This document shows positions 22,329 through 31,510 of a stretch of 36,994 nucleotides of DNA, piece after piece. The position numbers and the translations under genes were made by a program. The notes under the pieces were generated by a model that was not told where the DNA came from, did not search any database, and saw only the letters and a list, made by a program, of their open reading frames with translations. The number at the start of each line of letters is the position of its first letter. Within the stretch, counting starts at the first letter, position 1. The DNA comes from Vibrio caribbeanicus ATCC BAA-2122. GTDB lineage: Bacteria > Pseudomonadota > Gammaproteobacteria > Enterobacterales > Vibrionaceae. Where the stretch lies: positions 1 to 36,994 of the forward strand of contig NZ_AEIU01000005.1 of NCBI RefSeq assembly GCF_000165125.1, read 5' to 3'.

Positions 22329-22988
22329 TTATGCAATATTGGAGAAAGTAGAAAATGACTGCCAAAGTATTGTGACACCGATAATGGTAAGCAGTAGGCC
22401 GCATAAACTATCGACATAAACGGTCATTGTGTTGACTTTGCGCTGCATTTTCGGTGTAGATAGAGCCCATGCGAGGAAAGAGAACCAGAAAAGAGCAAGT
22501 GACCATAAAATGATCAAAGCAACGCCTTTTCCTGTCAATGACATGGTTGCTGGAACCAAACTTGACATAAGGCTGACGAAGAATACAAGAGCCTTTGGGT
22601 TAAGAATACTGGTTGCTAACCCTTGAGAAAAAGCGCGACGTTTACTGCTTAGCTGCGGTTGTTCTGATACACTTTGAGTCTTACCTACGTTTCGATTTTT
22701 CCAACTGGCTTTCAGTGCTCCCCAACCGAGATAAAGTAAATAACTTCCACCTAAGATCTGCAGCAAAAGAAATAACAGCGGATGTTGTTGAATCAGATAG
22801 CTAATGCCCAATAAGCTAAAAACCGAATGGAGCAAAATCCCAAAAGATAAACCCAGGGCGATAAAAAGGCCTATTTGCCTTCCGTACCGTGATGTATTTT
22901 GCACGACTAAAGCGAAATCTGGTCCAGGGCTTAATAAACCAACAAAATGGACGAGGGCTAAGGTTGTTAAAATAGTGAATTCATTCAT
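22329..22988 (-). CDS. LysE/RhtB family amino-acid exporter
   Basis: A 219-residue inner-membrane protein with about six hydrophobic helices. The signature 'VGLLSPGPDFALVVQNTSRYGRQIGLFIALGLSFG' near the N-terminus and 'GLATSILNPKALVFFVSL' in the middle place it in the LysE/RhtB translocator family, which exports amino acids such as threonine, homoserine or lysine. The start at 22988 (MNEFTIL) removes ten residues of a longer frame and puts the first helix at the N-terminus. An AraC-type regulator lies 73 bp upstream on the same strand, a common arrangement for these exporters. Substrate is unknown. Confidence 0.9.
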   Translation of the reverse strand: MNEFTILTTLALVHFVGLLSPGPDFALVVQNTSRYGRQIGLFIALGLSFGILLHSVFSLLGISYLIQQHPLLFLLLQILGGSYLLYLGWGALKASWKNRNVGKTQSVSEQPQLSSKRRAFSQGLATSILNPKALVFFVSLMSSLVPATMSLTGKGVALIILWSLALFWFSFLAWALSTPKMQRKVNTMTVYVDSLCGLLLTIIGVTILWQSFSTFSNIA

Positions 22989-23061
22989 ACTCAAACTCTG
23001 ATAACGGAGAATGGGCATAGTGTCTCAACAAGACCAATAATAAGATTGTAAAAAATTGACA

Positions 23062-23856
23062 CTAGCGAATTTGTGATGGATTGACACCATAGGTCGCTTT
23101 GAATGCTTTACTAAAATGCGCCTGATCGTAAAAGCCCACTTGATAGGCGACCTCAGTACCTCCTATCCCCATCTTGAGCAGTTTCATGCTTTGTTCCATT
23201 CGTAAACGGCAGAGCCATGCGTAGGGGGTTAATCCCATTTTGGCTTTGAAGTGGCGTTGAAACTGAGTTGGGCTTAGTTGGCACAGTTCCGAGAGCTGTT
23301 CTAGGCGCACGGGTTGGTCGATATTTGCGATTAAATATTCTTTTAGCGTAGCAATGGATTGATTACCTAAAGCGATGGCAGGTTTTTGCTCAATGTTGCT
23401 GTAATAGCGAAAGAGTTTTTCAAAACCCTCATAGGGTAGGCAATCTTGCGCAAGTTGGCAGACATTGTTGGTTTTTAGCGTTTGATGCAACCAGACCAAC
23501 GACTGAAAAATATCTTTTTGAGCAACAATGATTTGTTTGAAGTGTATTAGCTCGCTGGGCTTTTTTAATTGGGCAAGACTGGTTAGCCATTCTGGCTCAA
23601 GTGAAAATACTCTGGTTTGGTAGCCTGACTTGAGCATAGATCGACCATCGTGAACTTCATCCGGAGGCATGATAACAAGTTGCCCTGAGCCAACCTGATG
23701 CTGCGTACCTTGATAGTGGAACTTTTGTTGACCGCCAACAATGAGGCCAATGTGAAAGTCAAGGTGATAGTGTCTTGTGAAGGCGAAGTCTTGATAGTCT
23801 GCTTCGATTAGACTGATCTTTTCGTTGGCCGTTGAATGATAATTAACAGTGTCCAT
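23062..23856 (-). CDS. AraC family regulator with cupin sensor domain
   Basis: A 264-residue transcription factor. The first half is an AraC-binding cupin ('FHIGLIVGGQQKFHYQGTQHQVGSGQLVIMPPDEVHDGRS'), and the last 100 residues form the double helix-turn-helix ('LEQLSELCQLSPTQFQRHFKAKMGLTPYAWLCRLRMEQSMKLLKMG', ending 'VAYQVGFYDQAHFSKAFKATYGVNPSQIR'). Its position just upstream of the LysE-type exporter suggests that it controls export in response to an amino acid or toxic analogue (inference). An inverted repeat GTGACTG/CAGTCAC (23871-23902) surrounds its probable -10 region and may be its own operator. Confidence 0.9.
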   Translation of the reverse strand: MDTVNYHSTANEKISLIEADYQDFAFTRHYHLDFHIGLIVGGQQKFHYQGTQHQVGSGQLVIMPPDEVHDGRSMLKSGYQTRVFSLEPEWLTSLAQLKKPSELIHFKQIIVAQKDIFQSLVWLHQTLKTNNVCQLAQDCLPYEGFEKLFRYYSNIEQKPAIALGNQSIATLKEYLIANIDQPVRLEQLSELCQLSPTQFQRHFKAKMGLTPYAWLCRLRMEQSMKLLKMGIGGTEVAYQVGFYDQAHFSKAFKATYGVNPSQIR

Positions 23857-23870
23857 AACTACAAAACCGA

Positions 23871-23902
23871 GTGACTGCCCTTTTAATTTTATAGTCAGTC
23901 AC
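23871..23902 (-). promoter_or_regulatory. Inverted repeat around the promoter of the AraC-type gene
   Basis: GTGACTG and CAGTCAC, separated by 18 bp, flank a TATAAA-like -10 box on the minus strand 15-46 bp before the start codon. The placement suits autorepression. Confidence 0.35.
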
Positions 23903-23931
23903 CTTGGTTGTCTTGTAAAAAAAGATCACGT

Positions 23932-24843
23932 CTAGCTACTTCTGCGCTTAGTGTTGCGTAAGCCATCAAAGCTGAATAAAACCAATGCAAGCCAAATAAA
24001 AGCGAATGTAATCGCTTTATCTGAGGTAAAGGGTTCTTGGTAGATGGAAACAGCGAGGATAAACATCAGACTTGGACCAATATATTGAAAAAAGCCTAAT
24101 GTGGAAAATTTGAGTCGGGTTGCAGCCCCTGTGAAGCAAAGCAATGGTAGTGTGGTTACAATTCCAGCTGAAACCAACAACAGGTTGAGCGACCAAGAAT
24201 TGTGGCTTAATTGAGACGTGGGAGTATCGGCAATAAAACCCAGATAAATGGCAGCAACAGGCAGTAAGACAAGTGTTTCGATAAAAAGACCAGCCACAGC
24301 CTCTAGGTTAATTTTTTTGCGAACCAGTCCGTAGAAGCCAAATGTGAGTGCTAAGGCAATGGCGACAATAGGGATGGAACCAAATACGAGCAATTGTACC
24401 AAGACCCCACAAGACGCCAAAAACACGGCTACCCACTGAAGTTTCCTGAGTCTTTCCCCTAAAAATAGCATCCCAAGCAGAACATTTAACAAGGGGTTGA
24501 TGTAGTAGCCGAGGCTGGCATCAAGCATATGATCGGCGTTGACTGCCCAAATGAAAATAAGCCAATTCGCTGCCACTATGATGGCGGTACAGGCAAGGAG
24601 TAACAGTTTTTTGGGTGTTTTGAAAACGTCCCTTACACTCCGCCAGCGACGCCCAACATGGAGCAAGATTGCCAGCAAAAAAAACGACCAAAAAACGCGA
24701 TGACTCAAAATTTCTAGCGGTGATACGTCTCCAAGAGCCTTGAAATAAATGGGGGCGACTCCCCACATTGTGTATGCGGCTACCGCAAGGATGACACCTT
24801 GTTTTGCTTTTTGTTGATCATCTTGGGTCATAACATCGCTCAT
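23932..24843 (-). CDS. rarD: RarD, EamA family transporter
   Basis: A 303-residue inner-membrane permease with ten predicted helices in two EamA repeats. The start 'GVILAVAAYTMWGVAPIYFKAL' and the centre 'LGYYINPLLNVLLGMLFLGERLRKLQWVAV' match RarD (E. coli about 296). RarD is annotated as a chloramphenicol-sensitive or amino-acid-related permease; the true substrate is unsettled. It begins 171 bp before the recQ leader in a divergent arrangement. A second in-frame ATG four codons in is also possible since no clear ribosome site is seen. Confidence 0.92.
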   Translation of the reverse strand: MSDVMTQDDQQKAKQGVILAVAAYTMWGVAPIYFKALGDVSPLEILSHRVFWSFFLLAILLHVGRRWRSVRDVFKTPKKLLLLACTAIIVAANWLIFIWAVNADHMLDASLGYYINPLLNVLLGMLFLGERLRKLQWVAVFLASCGVLVQLLVFGSIPIVAIALALTFGFYGLVRKKINLEAVAGLFIETLVLLPVAAIYLGFIADTPTSQLSHNSWSLNLLLVSAGIVTTLPLLCFTGAATRLKFSTLGFFQYIGPSLMFILAVSIYQEPFTSDKAITFAFIWLALVLFSFDGLRNTKRRSS

Positions 24844-24973
24844 TTCGAATTGATAAATTAGCTAAGTAGTATACTCAAATCACGCTATGATGCATTATTC
24901 ATAATATTTTGATTTAGGTGCTGGCTCTGCAGCCCTATGAATGTGTCTACAGGGAGCTTAGATGAAATCGGTG

Positions 24974-24979
24974 TATAAT
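24974..24979 (+). promoter_or_regulatory. -10 box of recQ
   Basis: A perfect TATAAT preceded by GTG stands 92 bp before the recQ start; no good -35 box is seen, so it may rely on the bases just upstream of the -10. Confidence 0.45.
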
Positions 24980-25065
24980 TTGCGGTTTTATTCACTCTCA
25001 AACCTCTCTACAATGTGTCACTGGCATTGACGTCTATTTATTCTTCTATCCAATTGAGACCTTTC

Positions 25066-26904
25066 ATGACTTCGACATCGTTTGTTTCGTTATCTTCAAC
25101 AGAGCCTGTCACTGCACAAAGTATCCTCGAAAATATTTTTGGATATCAGAGCTTTCGTTGTGGGCAGCAAGAGGTGATCGAATGTGCGGTTACGGGGCAA
25201 GACAGCCTAGTGATTTTACCCACTGGTGGAGGGAAGTCGCTTTGTTACCAGATACCTGCATTGGTGCGCAGCGGTCTCACCTTAGTTATCTCGCCGTTAA
25301 TTTCGTTGATGAAGGACCAAGTTGACCAACTGGTAGCAAATGGGGTTGCCGCTGGTTATGTCAACTCCACGATGGATCGTGAAGAGTTGGTCAATACCTA
25401 CAAACGCATGAATGATGGTCATATTAAGCTGATTTATGTTTCTCCTGAGCGGGTGTTGATGCGAGACTTTATCGAGCGTTTGGATAATTTACCTCTTGCG
25501 ATGATTGCTGTGGATGAGGCGCATTGTATTTCGCAATGGGGGCACGACTTTCGCCCTGAATACGCTTCTTTGGGACAACTAAAGCAACGATTTCCTTCTG
25601 TGCCTTTTATGGCTTTGACTGCAACTGCGGATGATGCGACGCGTAAAGATATTTTGCAAAGGTTGCAATTGAAAGAGCCTTTTAGTTACTTAGGCAGCTT
25701 TGATCGCCCTAATATTCGATACAATTTGATCGAGAAACATAAACCCGTCTCGCAAGTTGTCCGTTTTTTGGAGGGGCAAAGAGGCTGTAGTGGCATTATC
25801 TACTGCGGAAGTCGTAAAAAAGTTGAAATGCTAACAGAGAAACTCTGCAATAACGGGCTTCGAGCCGCCAGTTATCACGCAGGCTTGGATGTTGATGAAC
25901 GAGCCTATGTACAAGACGCATTTCAACGTGATGATATTCAAATTGTCGTTGCAACCGTTGCATTCGGTATGGGCATTAATAAGCCAAACGTCCGTTTCGT
26001 GGTGCATTTTGATATTCCTCGCAATATCGAATCTTACTATCAAGAGACAGGCCGTGCAGGTCGCGATGGGCTGCCTGCAGAGGCGATGATGCTCTACGAC
26101 CCTGCTGACATAGGTTGGTTGAGAAGAATGCTTGATGAGAAAGATGATGGACCACAAAAACAAGTTGAAGCACATAAGTTAAATGCGATGAGTGCGTTTG
26201 CTGAAGCTCAGACCTGCCGTCGTCAAGTGTTGCTCAATTATTTTGGTGAGTATCGCCATGAGCCTTGTGGTAATTGCGATATTTGCTTAGATCCACCGAA
26301 ACATTTTGATGCAACGGAACAGGCTCGAAAAGCGTTGTCTTGTGTATATCGTGTCAATCAGAGTTTTGGTATGGGTTATGTGGTTGAAGTATTGCGTGGC
26401 ATGCAAAATATCCGTATTCGTGAAAATGGCCACGATAAGTTATCGACTTATGGGTTAGGGCGAGACAATAGTCATGATTATTGGGTGAGTATTTTTCGTC
26501 AATTAGTGCATAAAGGGTTGCTCTTCCAGAATATTACCCGTAATTCAACATTACAATTAACGGCCGAGGCTCGCCCCCTGCTTCGGGGTGAAATAAATCT
26601 GGAGTTGGCGGTTCCTCGTCTTGATACGGCAACTCGGGCAGCAAAATCAGACAAACTGTCGAGTAAGAACTACGACAAGAAGTTATTTGCCAAACTGCGC
26701 AAGTTACGTAAAGCCATCGCAGATGAGGATGGTTTGCCACCCTATGTTGTCTTTAACGATGCCACCTTGATTGATATGGCTGAGATATTGCCGACTTCTT
26801 ACGGAGAAATGTTGGCTGTTAATGGCGTTGGGCAAACAAAGTTGGATAAATACGCAGATCCATTTCTAGATTTGATTCAGGAGCACTTGACTCATCATGG
26901 TTAA
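25066..26904 (+). CDS. recQ: ATP-dependent DNA helicase RecQ
   Basis: A 612-residue superfamily-2 3'-5' helicase of the RecF recombination pathway (E. coli 609). Walker A 'PTGGGKS' is at 52-58, the 'DEAH' box is within 'IAVDEAHCISQWGHDFRPEY', motif VI is 'YYQETGRAGRDG', and the RecQ-Ct zinc site is 'CRRQVLLNYFGEYRHEPCGNCDIC'. A C-terminal HRDC domain is present ('KLFAKLRKLRKAIADEDGLPPYVVFNDATLIDMAEILP'). I chose the ATG at 25066 rather than an upstream GTG at 25015, as it gives the usual length. Its 3' end overlaps the next small gene by 8 bp. Confidence 0.97.
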   Translation: MTSTSFVSLSSTEPVTAQSILENIFGYQSFRCGQQEVIECAVTGQDSLVILPTGGGKSLCYQIPALVRSGLTLVISPLISLMKDQVDQLVANGVAAGYVNSTMDREELVNTYKRMNDGHIKLIYVSPERVLMRDFIERLDNLPLAMIAVDEAHCISQWGHDFRPEYASLGQLKQRFPSVPFMALTATADDATRKDILQRLQLKEPFSYLGSFDRPNIRYNLIEKHKPVSQVVRFLEGQRGCSGIIYCGSRKKVEMLTEKLCNNGLRAASYHAGLDVDERAYVQDAFQRDDIQIVVATVAFGMGINKPNVRFVVHFDIPRNIESYYQETGRAGRDGLPAEAMMLYDPADIGWLRRMLDEKDDGPQKQVEAHKLNAMSAFAEAQTCRRQVLLNYFGEYRHEPCGNCDICLDPPKHFDATEQARKALSCVYRVNQSFGMGYVVEVLRGMQNIRIRENGHDKLSTYGLGRDNSHDYWVSIFRQLVHKGLLFQNITRNSTLQLTAEARPLLRGEINLELAVPRLDTATRAAKSDKLSSKNYDKKLFAKLRKLRKAIADEDGLPPYVVFNDATLIDMAEILPTSYGEMLAVNGVGQTKLDKYADPFLDLIQEHLTHHG

Positions 26905-27217
26905 TAACAAAAAAGAACAACGATTTGGTTTGGATGCATACTTGCCAGAGCAAGGTCGGATTATAATTAATGCTCCAGATTTTGACTTTGATAGTTTTCC
27001 AGCATTGGCAGAGCGTCTATTACGATTACTTTCTGCTACAGCGTTAGAAAAGCAATGTGATGCGGATATTCATTCTTGGCTTATCGATTTTGAAGGATGT
27101 CATATGCTGCTCAAAGCAGAGCACTATAGTGAGAGTGTTTGGCTTGAGGCACTCTCTATCAAAGAGTCGCAAGATGAATTTAATTTTCTAGCAAAACTCT
27201 TTGCCGACGGCTTTTAG
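26897..27217 (+). CDS. Small acidic protein, DUF3630-like, coupled to recQ
   Basis: A 106-residue soluble acidic protein ('APDFDFDSFPALAERLLRLLSA', 'DADIHSWLIDFEGCHMLLKAEHYSESVWLEAL'). I recall it as the DUF3630 family found next to recQ in Vibrio and relatives, though this cannot be confirmed here. The alternating strand-helix pattern suggests one compact alpha/beta domain. Its ATG overlaps the recQ stop by eight bases, so it is translationally coupled, and GGAG lies 13 bases upstream. Conserved coupling hints at a role with RecQ, but function is unknown. Confidence 0.8.
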   Translation: MVNNKKEQRFGLDAYLPEQGRIIINAPDFDFDSFPALAERLLRLLSATALEKQCDADIHSWLIDFEGCHMLLKAEHYSESVWLEALSIKESQDEFNFLAKLFADGF

Positions 27218-27323
27218 AACAAGCGTATTGTGCAGGCTTGCTGAGCGTGTTGATTAATGTATAATCGCTGGCTGCTAAATGCGTTTGTTTAATCTTTGTT
27301 CTGAATAATATTCAACATGCTTC

Positions 27324-27360
27324 ATTTGGGTTCCCTCCCCCCAAATCAAATTAAAAAGGT
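27324..27360 (+). ncRNA. Probable preQ1-I riboswitch before yhhQ
   Basis: The stem ATTTGGG (27324-27330) pairs with CCCAAAT (27340-27346), the loop is TTCCCTCCC and the A-rich tail ends in AAAAAGG (27353-27359). CCT in the loop can pair with AGG in the tail, giving the H-type pseudoknot of the class I preQ1 switch. The tail GG is also the ribosome site of yhhQ, so ligand would block translation. Stem size, loop start (TTC) and A-rich tail agree with this class, and its known association with YhhQ-family (COG1738) transporters supports it. Confidence 0.7.
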
Positions 27361-27365
27361 CTATC

Positions 27366-28040
27366 ATGAGTCAATTTTCTTCTTCTCAGCAGCAAAAAGC
27401 GCTACTTTTTCTTGCCTCTTTTCATTTAATTATCATCGCATCGAGCAATTATTTGGTGCAATTACCTTTCACTCTTTTTGGTTTACATACCACATGGGGC
27501 GCATTTACGTTCCCTTTTATTTTTCTTGCCACTGATCTAACCGTACGTATTTTTGGTGCTCAACTAGCGAGAAGGATTATTTTCTGGGTAATGCTCCCAG
27601 CGCTGGTGGTTTCTTATCTTCTGTCAGTGTTATTTTATGAGGGGCAGTATCAAGGATTAGCACCTCTGAGTGAATTTAATTTGTTTGTTGCACGTATCGC
27701 TGGCGCGAGTTTTATGGCGTATTTGTTAGGGCAAATTTTGGATGTTCATGTGTTTAATCGCTTACGTCAGCTCAAACAATGGTGGATAGCACCGACATGC
27801 TCAACCTTGATTGGTAATGCTCTCGATACTTTGGCTTTTTTTGCTATCGCATTTTATCAAAGTCCAGACGCTTTCATGGCGCAACATTGGCCTGAAATCG
27901 CTTTGGTTGATTATGGCTTTAAATTGGTGATAAGCCTTGGGCTGTTCGTGCCAATGTATGGTGTATTACTTAATTACTTGGTTCGAAAGCTTACGGCGGT
28001 AAATCCTGACTTTACTCTCGCGCAAAATAAAATCTATTAA
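27366..28040 (+). CDS. yhhQ: Queuosine precursor transporter YhhQ
   Basis: A 224-residue inner-membrane protein with six or more helices, very similar to E. coli YhhQ, which imports queuosine precursors (preQ0, preQ1) for tRNA modification. Characteristic stretches are 'SSNYLVQLPFTLFGLHTTWGAFTFPFIFLATDLTVRIFGA' and 'RIAGASFMAYLLGQILDVHVFNRLRQ'. The start at 27366 has AAAAAGG six bases upstream, and that site is part of a probable preQ1 riboswitch. It is a single gene, ended by a bidirectional terminator shared with gppA. Confidence 0.95.
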   Translation: MSQFSSSQQQKALLFLASFHLIIIASSNYLVQLPFTLFGLHTTWGAFTFPFIFLATDLTVRIFGAQLARRIIFWVMLPALVVSYLLSVLFYEGQYQGLAPLSEFNLFVARIAGASFMAYLLGQILDVHVFNRLRQLKQWWIAPTCSTLIGNALDTLAFFAIAFYQSPDAFMAQHWPEIALVDYGFKLVISLGLFVPMYGVLLNYLVRKLTAVNPDFTLAQNKIY

Positions 28041-28042
28041 TG

Positions 28043-28070
28043 AAAAAGCCCGAATTCATCGGGCTTTTTT
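28043..28070. terminator. Bidirectional terminator between yhhQ and gppA
   Basis: The stem AGCCCGA/TCGGGCT with loop ATTCA is flanked by A and T runs on both sides. It starts three bases after the yhhQ stop and ends four bases before the gppA stop. Confidence 0.92.
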
Positions 28071-28073
28071 GTG

Positions 28074-29564
28074 TCATCTTTCGATTACCTCTAAAGGCCA
28101 GCCAATATCGCTTTGGCGGTTTGATTCAATTTCTAACTCTGCAGCGGTTAGGGGGTTCTTATCAAGCCAACCGGCTTCTACGATGAGTGTCAATCTGTCT
28201 TCGTCTGAACTAAGGCGTATAGTGGGTTCTAAGTCTGGGCTTCGCCTATGGGTCAGCAGTACGGCTAATCGCAAGATACGCAATACTCGTTTAGCGCTGG
28301 TCGCAGATAACGCATGTTGTTCAGGTAGTGAAGTTAAATGATCACGATATCGCCGTGCTAACTCAGCCAGAAGGTGTTTTTGTGCGCGTGTAAAGCCCGG
28401 TAACTCTAAATTTTGGATCAAATACGCGCTGTGCTCTCCCCCTTTTTTGAAATCAATGGCAAGGCCAAGTTCATGAAGCTTGGTGACACTATCAAGTAGT
28501 ATCAGAGCATGAGGCTCTGGGAGCCAATCTGGTTGGCATGTTGCAGCAAGCTTTTTTGCCATAGCGGCTACTTGCAATCCGTACGCGACATCAATTTGAT
28601 AGCGGGCTTGAGTACTATTGATTGTGCGGGCGCGAATATCATCTTGCTTGAGCTCCTCCACCATTTCGTACACGATTCCTTCACGAAGCGCGCCACCTGC
28701 CAATGTCATTGATTCAATCTCAAGTAACTCAAAAACAGCAATCAAAATGGACAGTCCACTTGGAAAAACAAGAGCTCTCTCTAGGGTGAGTCCTTCGATT
28801 TCAAGTTCTTCCAAGTGATCAGCACGCATGGCCTGTTTTTGTAATCGTCTTAGCTTGGTCAGAGTGATTACTTCATCCATGCCTTGCGCGAGCATGATTT
28901 CTTGTAAAGCTTGTACGGTACCAGATGCTCCTACGCATATATCCCAACCAATATCCGTATATTGCTGTAAAATAGGCTGGAGCGTTTGTTTGGCGGATTC
29001 AATGGCATTGTTGAAGTTAATGCTGTTGAGCTGACGGTCTTTAAAATGGCTTTCTAGCCAAGTCACGCATCCCATTTTCAAACTGGTCAATGCCCTAGCT
29101 TCAAATCCCTCACCTATGATGAGCTCGGTGCTGGCACCGCCAATATCAACCACTAGACGTCGACCGCTACCACCTGAGGTATGCGCTACTCCTCTGTAAA
29201 TAGTGGCCGCTTCTTCTTCACCACAAATGACATCTATATTGTGACCAAGTATAGCGTTGGCTTTGGTTAAAAAAGTGTCTACATTATTCGCAGTTCGCAG
29301 TGTTGCCGTTCCAACAATTTTGATATTTTCGGGTGGAATATCTTGCAGTCGCTCTGCGAAAAGGCTTAAGCAATCCCACCCTCGTTGCATGGCTTCTTGA
29401 CCCAACAGATTATTTTCGTCTAAGCCTGCGGCAAGTCGCACTTTGCGCTTTATTTTTGCCATGGTTTGTACACTGCCATCTACATGGCGAACAACGAGCA
29501 TATGAAAACTGTTCGACCCAAGGTCGATGGCGGCATAAAGTGGAGATGAAATTGCTTGATACAT
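28074..29564 (-). CDS. gppA: Guanosine-5'-triphosphate,3'-diphosphate pyrophosphatase
   Basis: A 496-residue enzyme of the Ppx/GppA family that turns pppGpp into ppGpp and can degrade polyphosphate. The N-terminal '[39 protein letters not shown]' and the phosphate-binding '[17 protein letters not shown]' and '[16 protein letters not shown]'-like segments are nearly the same as in E. coli GppA (494). The C-terminal half (about 315-496) is the HD-like helical domain. It is six bases after rhlB on the same strand, an operon seen in enterics and vibrios. No separate promoter is seen. Confidence 0.96.
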   Translation of the reverse strand: MYQAISSPLYAAIDLGSNSFHMLVVRHVDGSVQTMAKIKRKVRLAAGLDENNLLGQEAMQRGWDCLSLFAERLQDIPPENIKIVGTATLRTANNVDTFLTKANAILGHNIDVICGEEEAATIYRGVAHTSGGSGRRLVVDIGGASTELIIGEGFEARALTSLKMGCVTWLESHFKDRQLNSINFNNAIESAKQTLQPILQQYTDIGWDICVGASGTVQALQEIMLAQGMDEVITLTKLRRLQKQAMRADHLEELEIEGLTLERALVFPSGLSILIAVFELLEIESMTLAGGALREGIVYEMVEELKQDDIRARTINSTQARYQIDVAYGLQVAAMAKKLAATCQPDWLPEPHALILLDSVTKLHELGLAIDFKKGGEHSAYLIQNLELPGFTRAQKHLLAELARRYRDHLTSLPEQHALSATSAKRVLRILRLAVLLTHRRSPDLEPTIRLSSDEDRLTLIVEAGWLDKNPLTAAELEIESNRQSDIGWPLEVIER

Positions 29565-29570
29565 AGGGTA

Positions 29571-30872
29571 CTAAGATTCCTTATGTTGACGAGGACGAGA
29601 GCGATGATTACTGCGACGCTGGCCAGACCTTGAACCACCAGTATTCGTTCTTCTCTGCTGCTGACGGTGAGTACGGAGACGCAGTGGCGCAGGCAAATCT
29701 GGAATTAGTGCGCTAGGGTCGTATTCAGAAACTGGAATAGTGTGCTCAATATACTCTTCAATGGCAGGTAAGTTGACGGCATAGTCTTCACAAGCAAAAC
29801 TTACAGAGTGGCCACTTGCTCCAGCGCGACCAGTACGACCGATTCGATGGACATAGTCTTCGCAGTCATCGGGAAGATCATAGTTAAATACGTGTGTCAC
29901 TTGAGGAATATGCAAACCTCTCGCGGCGACGTCAGTCGCAACTAATATATCCACGTCACCACGCGTAAATTGCTCTAATATACGCTCACGCTTTTTCTGC
30001 GGCACATCTCCGGTAAGTAAGCCTACCCGATGTTCATCTGCGGCTAGGTGACCCCATATAGATTCACATTTGTGCTTAGTGTTGGCAAAAATAATGGCTC
30101 TATCTGGCCACTCCTCTTCGATTAAAGTCTGCAAAAGAGGCATTTTATGCTCATTGGATGGATAGAAGAGCTCTTCCTGTATGCGGTGTCCTGTTTTCTG
30201 TTCAGGTTCTACAACCACATGCTCTGGATTATGCATATGTTCAAAAGCTAACTCTTGAACACGGTAAGACAGTGTTGCCGAGAACAACATGTTTAGACGG
30301 TCCTTTGGCTCTGGCATTCGTCTGAACAAAAAGCGAATATCTTTTATAAAGCCCAAATCAAACATTCTATCGGCTTCATCAAGCACAACAGCTTGGATGT
30401 GATTCAGATTAAAGACGCGTTGTTTGTAAAAATCAATAATGCGCCCTGTGGTTCCGATAAGGATATCCACGCCGTCTTCAAGTTTCGCTAATTGCTTCTC
30501 ATAGCTTTCACCACCATATGCAAGTGCCGTACGGATGCCGGTACTTTCTCTAAGTGGTTTGGCATCATTGTAAATCTGTATTGCCAGTTCTCTCGTCGGT
30601 GCCATGATAATGGCGCGCGGTTGAGTTACTTTACGACCTGTGTGCTCAGGTACATTAAGTAAGTGATTAAAAGTAGCAGTTAAGAAAGCTAAAGTCTTTC
30701 CTGTGCCCGTCTGGGCTTGACCTGCGATATCTTGGCCGGTGAGCAGTACCGGCAACGCCAAGGCTTGAATTGGGGTACAAAAATTGAACCCCTTGTTCAT
30801 CAAACCTGTAACGATTTGAGGGTGTAAATTCAAATCGGCGAACTTTTGCTCTGTGATATGTGTCTTTTTCAT
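29571..30872 (-). CDS. rhlB: DEAD-box RNA helicase RhlB
   Basis: A 433-residue ATP-dependent RNA helicase, part of the RNA degradosome. Motifs: Q motif '[19 protein letters not shown]', Walker A 'AQTGTGKT' (53-60), 'PTRELAIQI', '[13 protein letters not shown]' (DEAD), 'LFSATL' (SAT) and '[12 protein letters not shown]'. The tail from about 395 is rich in Arg, Gln and Ser, as in RhlB, and probably binds RNA or RNase E. It is divergent from trxA with 112 bp between and leads the rhlB-gppA operon. Confidence 0.96.
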   Translation of the reverse strand: MKKTHITEQKFADLNLHPQIVTGLMNKGFNFCTPIQALALPVLLTGQDIAGQAQTGTGKTLAFLTATFNHLLNVPEHTGRKVTQPRAIIMAPTRELAIQIYNDAKPLRESTGIRTALAYGGESYEKQLAKLEDGVDILIGTTGRIIDFYKQRVFNLNHIQAVVLDEADRMFDLGFIKDIRFLFRRMPEPKDRLNMLFSATLSYRVQELAFEHMHNPEHVVVEPEQKTGHRIQEELFYPSNEHKMPLLQTLIEEEWPDRAIIFANTKHKCESIWGHLAADEHRVGLLTGDVPQKKRERILEQFTRGDVDILVATDVAARGLHIPQVTHVFNYDLPDDCEDYVHRIGRTGRAGASGHSVSFACEDYAVNLPAIEEYIEHTIPVSEYDPSALIPDLPAPLRLRTHRQQQRRTNTGGSRSGQRRSNHRSRPRQHKES

Positions 30873-30984
30873 AGCTATAGAATATCAGCTTACGCTTGCA
30901 ATACGAAAGTAAATACATTCCAATAGGGCATCTTAATACTGGTTATCATCAAACCAGTTCCGAAAAAACACACTGGAGTGGAAG

Positions 30985-31311
30985 ATGAGTGATAAGATTT
31001 TGCAGCTAACTGATGATGGTTTTGAAAACAGTGTAATTAATGCTGCAGGCCCGGTACTTGTTGATTTTTGGGCAGAATGGTGTGGTCCTTGTAAGATGAT
31101 TGCGCCAATTTTGGATGAAATCGCTGATGAATACGAAGGCAAACTCACTATCGGTAAATTGAATATTGATCATAACGCGGGTACTCCACCTAAATTTGGA
31201 ATTCGCGGTATTCCGACGTTACTTTTGTTTAAAGATGGCAACGTTGCAGCGACAAAAGTGGGAGCTTTGTCAAAAACTCAGTTAAAAGAGTTTTTGGATG
31301 CAAACCTATAA
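30985..31311 (+). CDS. trxA: Thioredoxin 1
   Basis: A 108-residue cytoplasmic disulfide reductase with the active site Trp-Cys33-Gly-Pro-Cys36 ('[20 protein letters not shown]') and the cis-proline loop '[11 protein letters not shown]'. Length and sequence match E. coli TrxA. The ATG at 30985 has GGAAG close upstream. It is followed by rho, with a 16-bp hairpin region between, and is divergent from rhlB. It is the usual trxA-rho neighbourhood of gammaproteobacteria. Confidence 0.98.
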   Translation: MSDKILQLTDDGFENSVINAAGPVLVDFWAEWCGPCKMIAPILDEIADEYEGKLTIGKLNIDHNAGTPPKFGIRGIPTLLLFKDGNVAATKVGALSKTQLKEFLDANL

Positions 31312-31327
31312 AGATTGTTAAAAACAT

Positions 31328-31360
31328 ACCGTGTATTAATAGAAATACACGGTTCTGTTT
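31328..31360 (+). terminator. Hairpin after trxA in the rho leader
   Basis: A perfect 10-bp stem ACCGTGTATT/AATACACGGT with a 6-base loop begins 16 bp after the trxA stop and is followed by TCTGTTTATGG. The T run is broken, so it may be a partial terminator or an mRNA 3' end between trxA and rho. Confidence 0.5.
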
Positions 31361-31510
31361 ATGGACACTAACTAGATCTAGACTAAACTGTGAAAGAGTG
31401 TTAACTTATCTCACGTAAATTAAACAAGTCCTCTTCTTGGTCGAGCCTGTGACCATATTTATCTCAACTAAATAACAGATCCTATTTTGACTAAAAAAGT
31501 ATCAACCACC

